Shown piece by piece: positions 59,308 through 64,000 of a stretch of DNA of 64,000 bases. The stretch covers positions 607,992,457 to 608,056,456 of the forward strand of contig CM053026.1 in the NCBI GenBank assembly GCA_028564925.1, given 5' to 3'. Under the pieces are notes generated by a model, which saw only the letters and a program-made list of their open reading frames with translations, was not told the DNA's origin and searched no databases. The DNA comes from Lithobates sylvaticus (taxonomy: Eukaryota; Chordata; Amphibia; Anura; Ranidae). How positions within the stretch are numbered: the stretch's first letter is position 1; the number at the start of each line of letters is the position of its first letter. The position numbers and the translations under genes were made by a program.

Positions 59308-61658
59308 TAGGGAACGCATGTTCGACTCGAACATTGCCTGTTCACCTGTTCACCGAACAGCGAACAATTTAGGGTGTTTGCGGCAAATTCTTAAAGCCAC
59401 GGAACACCCTGTAAAAGTCTATGGGAGAAATCTAAAGTGCTAATTTTAAAAGCCTATATGCAAGGTAGTGTCATAAAAAGTATTTGGGGACCTGGGTCCT
59501 GCCCCAGGGGACATGTATCAATGCAAAAAAATGTTTTAAAAACGGCCGTTTTTTCGGGAGCAGTGATTTTAATAATGCTTTTAGTGAAACAATAAAAGTG
59601 TAATATTCCTTTAAATTTCGTACCTGGGGGGTGTGTATAGTATTCCTGTAAAGGGGCGCATGTTTCCCGTGCTTAGAACTGTCCCTGCACAAAGTGTCAT
59701 TTTTACAGGAAAAAAAGCATTTAAAATCACTCGGGGCTATAATAAATTTTCGGCTCCCGTAAGAAAACAGAGTACAGAGAACACTCATTGAAAGTCATTG
59801 ATGAAAAAAAAAAATTTGCGTGGGGTTCCCGCCAAATTCAATTACCAGGCCCTGGTATGGATATTAAGGGGAACCCCGGGTCAAATAAAAAAAAAATGAT
59901 GTGGGGTTCCCCCTAAATATCCATACCAGACCCTTCAGGTCTGGTATGGATTTTAAGGGGAACCCGGCGCCAAAAAAAAAAAAATAGCGTGGGGGTCCCC
60001 CTCAAAATCCATACCAGACCCTTATCCGAGCACACAACCTGGCAGGCCGCAGGAAAAGAGGGGGGGATGAGAGAGCGTCCCCCCTCCTGAACCGTACCAG
60101 GCACATGCCCTCAACATTGGGAGGATGCTTTGGGGGCCTCATCCCCACAACCCTGGCCGGTGGTTGTGGGGGTCTGCGGGCGAGGGCCGGGGTCACCCCA
60201 TACATCACTGGGGAAGCCCGACTTCCCCCTTGTGTCAGATGGGGGCGGGGGTCACCCTTACATCACTGGGGAAGCCTGGGTTTCCCCTGGGTTCCTCCAT
60301 GGAAACACAGCTGAGGAGGACCGGGCCACGTCACCTGAACCCGCCCCCCTCTGACACAAGGGAAAAGCTGGGCTTCCCCAGTGATGTACGAGTGACCCCA
60401 CCCCCCTCTGATGTAACACAGGTTTCCGTTACACCAGAGGGGGCGGGGTCACCCGTACGTCACTGGGGAAGCCCAGCTTCCCCTTGCGTTGCGTCAAAGG
60501 GGGGCGGGGTCAGGTGACGGGTGGCCCGGTCCTCCTCAGCTAAGACTAAGGATTTCCGCATTGTCTCCATGGAGACAGGATTCTCTGCGCTGGACGTCGT
60601 CGGAAGAGATCAGCCATCGCTGGCCCCCGGAGAAGAGAACACCCATCGCTGGATAGCAAGAGTGGATTACCACCGCTGGAATCTTTTTTTTATTTTTAAT
60701 AAAGGACTTTTCCCAACAGTGTCTGTGTGTTTTTTAACTATTTTTTACACTTTCTTTGTGAAATGGTAGGGGTAATTTTGTACCCCCTTACCATTTCAAA
60801 CAGGGGGGAGCTGGGATCTGGGGCTCCCCTTGTTTAAGGGGACTTCCATATTCTGATAAGCCCCCCGCCCGCAGACCCCCACAATCACCGGCCAGGGTTG
60901 TGGAGATGAGGCCCTTCTCCTCATCAACATGGGGACATGGTGCTTTTAGGGGTCACAGACCCCCAAAGCATCCTCCCAATGTTGAGGGCATGTGGCCTGG
61001 TACGGTTCAGGGGGGGCGCTCTTTTCTTCTTTTCCTGCGGCCTGCCAGGTTGCATGCTCGGATAAGGGTCTGGTATGGATTTTGAGGGGGACCCCCCACG
61101 CCATTTTTTTTTTTGGCGCGGGGTTCCCCTTAAAATCCATACCAGACCTGAAGGGCCTGGTAATTGAATTTGGGGGGAACCCCACGCATTTTTTTTTTTT
61201 TATCAATGACTGTTCTCTGTATTACGGGAGCGGACAATTCATTATAGCCGCAAGTGATTTTAAATAACTTTTTTTCCTGCAATAATGACACTTTGTTCAG
61301 GGACAGTTCTAAGCACGGGAAACATGCTCCCCTTTACAGGCATACTATACACACCCCCCAGGTACAAAATTTAAAGGAATATTACACTTTTATTGTTTCA
61401 CTTTAAGCATTATTAAAATAACTGCTCCTGAAAAAACAGCAGTTTTTGAAAGTTTTTTTTGCATTGATACATGTCCCCTGGGGCAGAACCCAGGTCCCCA
61501 AACACTTTTTATGACAATAACTTGCATATTAGCCTTTAAAATTAGCACTTTTGATTTTGAACGTTTGAGTCCCATAGGGTTCTAAAGTTCACACGAACTT
61601 TAGGTCTGTTCGCAGGTTCTGGTGCGAACCAAACAGGGGGGTGTTCGGTTCATCCCTA
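59308..61658. mobile_element. Foldback hAT element, 2.35 kb
   Basis: Perfect 8-bp duplication GTGATGAC (59300-59307 and 61659-61666) around TAGGGAACG ... CATCCCTA. Both ends resemble the right end of the 12-kb hAT. The two halves (about 59308-60135 and 60950-61658) are imperfect inverted copies of each other, for example GACCTGGGTCCTGCCCC against GGGGCAGAACCCAGGTC. The loop (60140-60900) holds shorter repeats around CACTGGGGAAGCC. No transposase. Confidence 0.9.
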
Positions 61659-61666
61659 GTGATGAC

Positions 61667-61760
61667 AACTAGTGATAGCAATGCCAAAATTGTCCTCTCC
61701 TCCTCCTCCTCCTCAATACCATCTTCTGCTCAGCCATCCTCTGATTCCCCAGTCCTCTTA
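61667..61760 (+). pseudogene. Relict hAT transposase, continuation
   Basis: After the second GTGATGAC copy the text (CTCTCCTCCTCCTCCTCC ... CAGTCCTCTT) follows the Ser-coding stretch at 33735-33780 of the 12-kb hAT. Homology stops near 61760. Confidence 0.6.
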
Positions 61761-61883
61761 AAGTGTAACTAAAGCCTAAACTTTTTTCTTGACCCCTGTC
61801 AGTTTTTTTGTCATCTGTGCCCCATAGGGGACATTTTACTTTACACCTTGTCTCATAGCCAAAACAGGAAGTAGGAGGAAATC
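61761..61883. other. Unassigned repeat fragment
   Basis: Short non-coding segment between the relict hAT and CR1. Confidence 0.3.
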
Positions 61884-62720
61884 CCAGTACATAGTTACAA
61901 AGTTAATTGGGGTAAAAAAAAAGACACTAGTCTATCTAGTTCAACCAATAAAAAAAAAACCCACACAAATTGAAAACCTCCATATCACACACACTATCCC
62001 ACAGATGATACAGAGGAAGGAAAAAACTCAACAAAGCATAATCCAATTCACTCTAGTGAAGTAATTTACTGAGCTGACAAGAACCAGTTTTGGAGGGAGC
62101 CTAAGCCATATTTTCACAGGTATTACTGCGAAGAAGCCTTTTCGTATGTGGTTAAATCTCTTTTTGTCCAGAAGAGTGCCCACTTGCGCTCTTTAATAAC
62201 CTGAAAATGAATAACTCTACACCAAATTCACTATTCGGAGCTCTTATATATGTATATGTTGATTATATCCCCCTTTAATCACCTCTCAGAAATAAATTCA
62301 GTTCAGCTAATCTTTCCTCATATCTGCGCTCCTCCATGCCTCTTATCAGTTTGGTTGCCCTTCTCTGCACTTTCTCCAGTTCTACATTATTCTTTTTGTG
62401 AGCAGGTGTCCAAAATTGAACTGCATATTCCAGATGATACTAATGATTCACAAAAGGCAAAATGATGTCTCTTTCTCTCGAGTCTATATCTCTTTTATTA
62501 CAGGAAATCATTTTGCTGCCTGTAGAAATTACAGGTTGGCATTGCATGCTAATAGTAGGTCAATGATCTACCAGAACACCCAGATCCATCTCAACCATTG
62601 ACTCCCCTAGCTGTTCTTCTCCCAGAATTTATGATGCATGTTTTTAGCCCCAAGTGCAAAATGTACCAGTATCAATATTAAACCTCATTTGCCACATGGT
62701 TGTCAAATTTTGCCCAGGTC
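61884..62720 (-). mobile_element. CR1-type LINE, 3' fragment (second copy)
   Basis: Read on the minus strand it repeats the 2760-3555 plus 6320-6360 text, for example gtccaaaattgaactgcatattccagatga (cf. 3305-3335), given here as GAACTGCATATTCCAGATGA, and TTAGCCCCAAGTGC. 5'-truncated; no RT domain is left. Confidence 0.8.
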
Positions 62721-63537
62721 AATTTTCAGCGCTGTCACACCTTGTATGACAATTGCGGGATCATGCAACACTGTACCATAAATACATTTTTATAATTTCT
62801 TTCACACAAATAGAGCTGTTTTTTTTTTTTTGCTAACTAAATGAAAAAAGACAGACTTTTTTTTTATAAATGTGTTTTTCTTCATTTCTGTTATAACATT
62901 TTGCAAATGAATAATCTTTCTTCATAAATGTAGGTCAGAATGTATTTTGCTATATTTCTTTGGTGAAAATAATGCAAATCAGAGTTTATTATTTAGTCTG
63001 TAGGAAGGTTATAGAGTCTGCAAACGATGGTATATACTGTATATCTGAAAATGTATCAATCCTGATGTACTGACACCCATCTAATTTCTTGAGGCCCGAA
63101 AATGCCAGGACAGTACAAATACCCCCAAATGACCAATTTTTGTAAAGTAGATCGTCCAAGGTATTTAGTAAGAGGCATGGTGAGTTTTTTTGAAGTTGTA
63201 ATTTTTTTTGTCACAATTATTTGGAAAATTAATAAATAAAACAAACAAAATTTGTTCACATTTTTTTTTTTTTTACATACTGCCACAAGTGCAGTACAGC
63301 ATTGTCATATAACTGGTGTGGCAGTGATCAGGGACATTGACTGGTGACAATTTGTAAAAATATATATAAATAATATTTTTTCAATTGTTTTTTATTACAT
63401 TTTATTTATATATTTATTTATATTTTATGATTTTTTTTTTCTAACACACTGTGACCAGAGCAATGCAGTGTTACCATAGAAACACTGTACTACTCTGGGG
63501 AAGGGATCAGGATTTACATTTTTTACACATTATGATT
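62721..63537. other. AT-rich repeat DNA, in part TTAA-type family
   Basis: CACAAATAGAGCT near 62807 and TTCATAAATGTAGGTCAGAATG near 62921 echo the 53500-54000 element. T-rich and A-rich runs; no gene. Confidence 0.4.
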
Positions 63538-63545
63538 GCTTATAC

Positions 63546-63716
63546 CCCCAGTCCTCAAGGCGCCCCAGCAGGTCATGTTTTCAGGCTTTCCATTATTTTG
63601 CACAGGTGATTTGATCAGTTTCACTGCCTTAGTATTTACAACAGCCGTTTCATCTGAGAGAAATCCTGAAAACATGACCTTTGGGGCGCCTTGTGGACTG
63701 TAGTTGAAAAACACTG
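63546..63716. mobile_element. Small hAT MITE, 171 bp
   Basis: Perfect 8-bp duplication GCTTATAC (63538-63545 and 63717-63724). Inverted arms CAGTCCTCAAGGCGCCCC...GTCATGTTTTCAGG and CCTGAAAACATGAC...GGGGCGCCTTGTGGACTG. The left terminus is slightly shorter than the right (…CACTG). Confidence 0.88.
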
Positions 63717-63754
63717 GCTTATACCAATTTCATTGGTGTAAGCAACCATTTTTA

Positions 63755-64000
63755 CTGAATACACACGGTCGGATTTTCCGATGGATTCGATCCTATCGGA
63801 CAATGTTGTCGGAAATTCTGACCGTGTGTAGGCACCATCGGACAGTGTACCTCGGATTGTCCGACGGACAAAGTCCTATCTCCTGCTGGATAGATTTTTC
63901 GACAACAAAGTCCGATCACACCAAATCCGATCATGTGTAGCGTAGTCCGACGGACAAAGTACTACGCATGCTCAGAAGAAATTCTGTGACGGAAGCGCTC
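63755..64000. mobile_element. End of a second Harbinger copy, cut by the window
   Basis: Matches the reverse complement of 24650-24900: ACACACGGTCGGATTTTCC, CGGACAATGTTGTCGGAAATT, ACTACGCATGCTCAGAAGAAA and TTCTGTGACGGAAGC. It is oriented with its outer end at 63755. Confidence 0.85.

Overview
The window looks like repeat-dense intergenic or intronic DNA from an amphibian, most likely a ranid-type frog. That is inferred from the mix of elements (large hAT, PIF/Harbinger, Tc1, Ngaro/DIRS, L1/Tx1 and CR1 families, plus TTAA-flanked and minisatellite-bearing repeats that I recognise from memory as typical of frogs). No database search was possible. There is no complete host gene, tRNA, rRNA, CRISPR array or bacterial feature. 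One possible terminal exon of a host membrane protein is seen on the minus strand near 45.3 kb.

Layout. 0-8 kb: TTAA-bounded short elements, then an old minus-strand CR1 LINE split by two later insertions, one of which (3556-6305, 14-bp target duplication) was itself hit by a 2.1-kb hAT element (4112-6239, 8-bp duplication). 9.9-10.4 kb: a tandem repeat. 11.4-24.9 kb: a PIF/Harbinger element of about 13.5 kb carrying a two-exon transposase, an apparently intact three-exon Myb/SANT-like gene on the opposite strand, and a MADF-type gene; an L1/Tx1 LINE lies inside the transposase intron and a hAT MITE lies between the two divergent accessory genes. 25.1-37.1 kb: a 12-kb hAT element with a perfect 8-bp duplication. 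It has a hairpin-rich CCAAT/TATA promoter, then about 6.6 kb of 61-63-bp minisatellite (interrupted by a Tc1 element with an intact 340-residue transposase), then a BED-finger hAT transposase gene broken by two frameshifts. 37.1-44.7 kb: a LINE tail, a minisatellite, and a young-looking but broken Ngaro-type retroelement with textbook split direct repeats. 46-51 kb: a decayed L1 on the plus strand. 51.7-54.4 kb: nested TTAA elements around a minisatellite. 54.9-58.9 kb: an L1 fragment, a candidate solo LTR and AT-rich DNA. 58.9-61.8 kb: a relict hAT transposase split by a foldback relative of the 12-kb hAT. 61.9-64 kb: a second CR1 copy, a small hAT MITE, and the end of another Harbinger copy running off the window.

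How the parts relate. Three hAT copies share ends (TAGGGAT...ATCCCTA) and 8-bp duplications, so the 12-kb copy is a candidate autonomous parent and the other two are rearranged, non-autonomous relatives. The most unusual structure is the 12-kb hAT: a long minisatellite, every unit of which carries a 3' splice-site-like motif, sits between the promoter and the transposase start codon.
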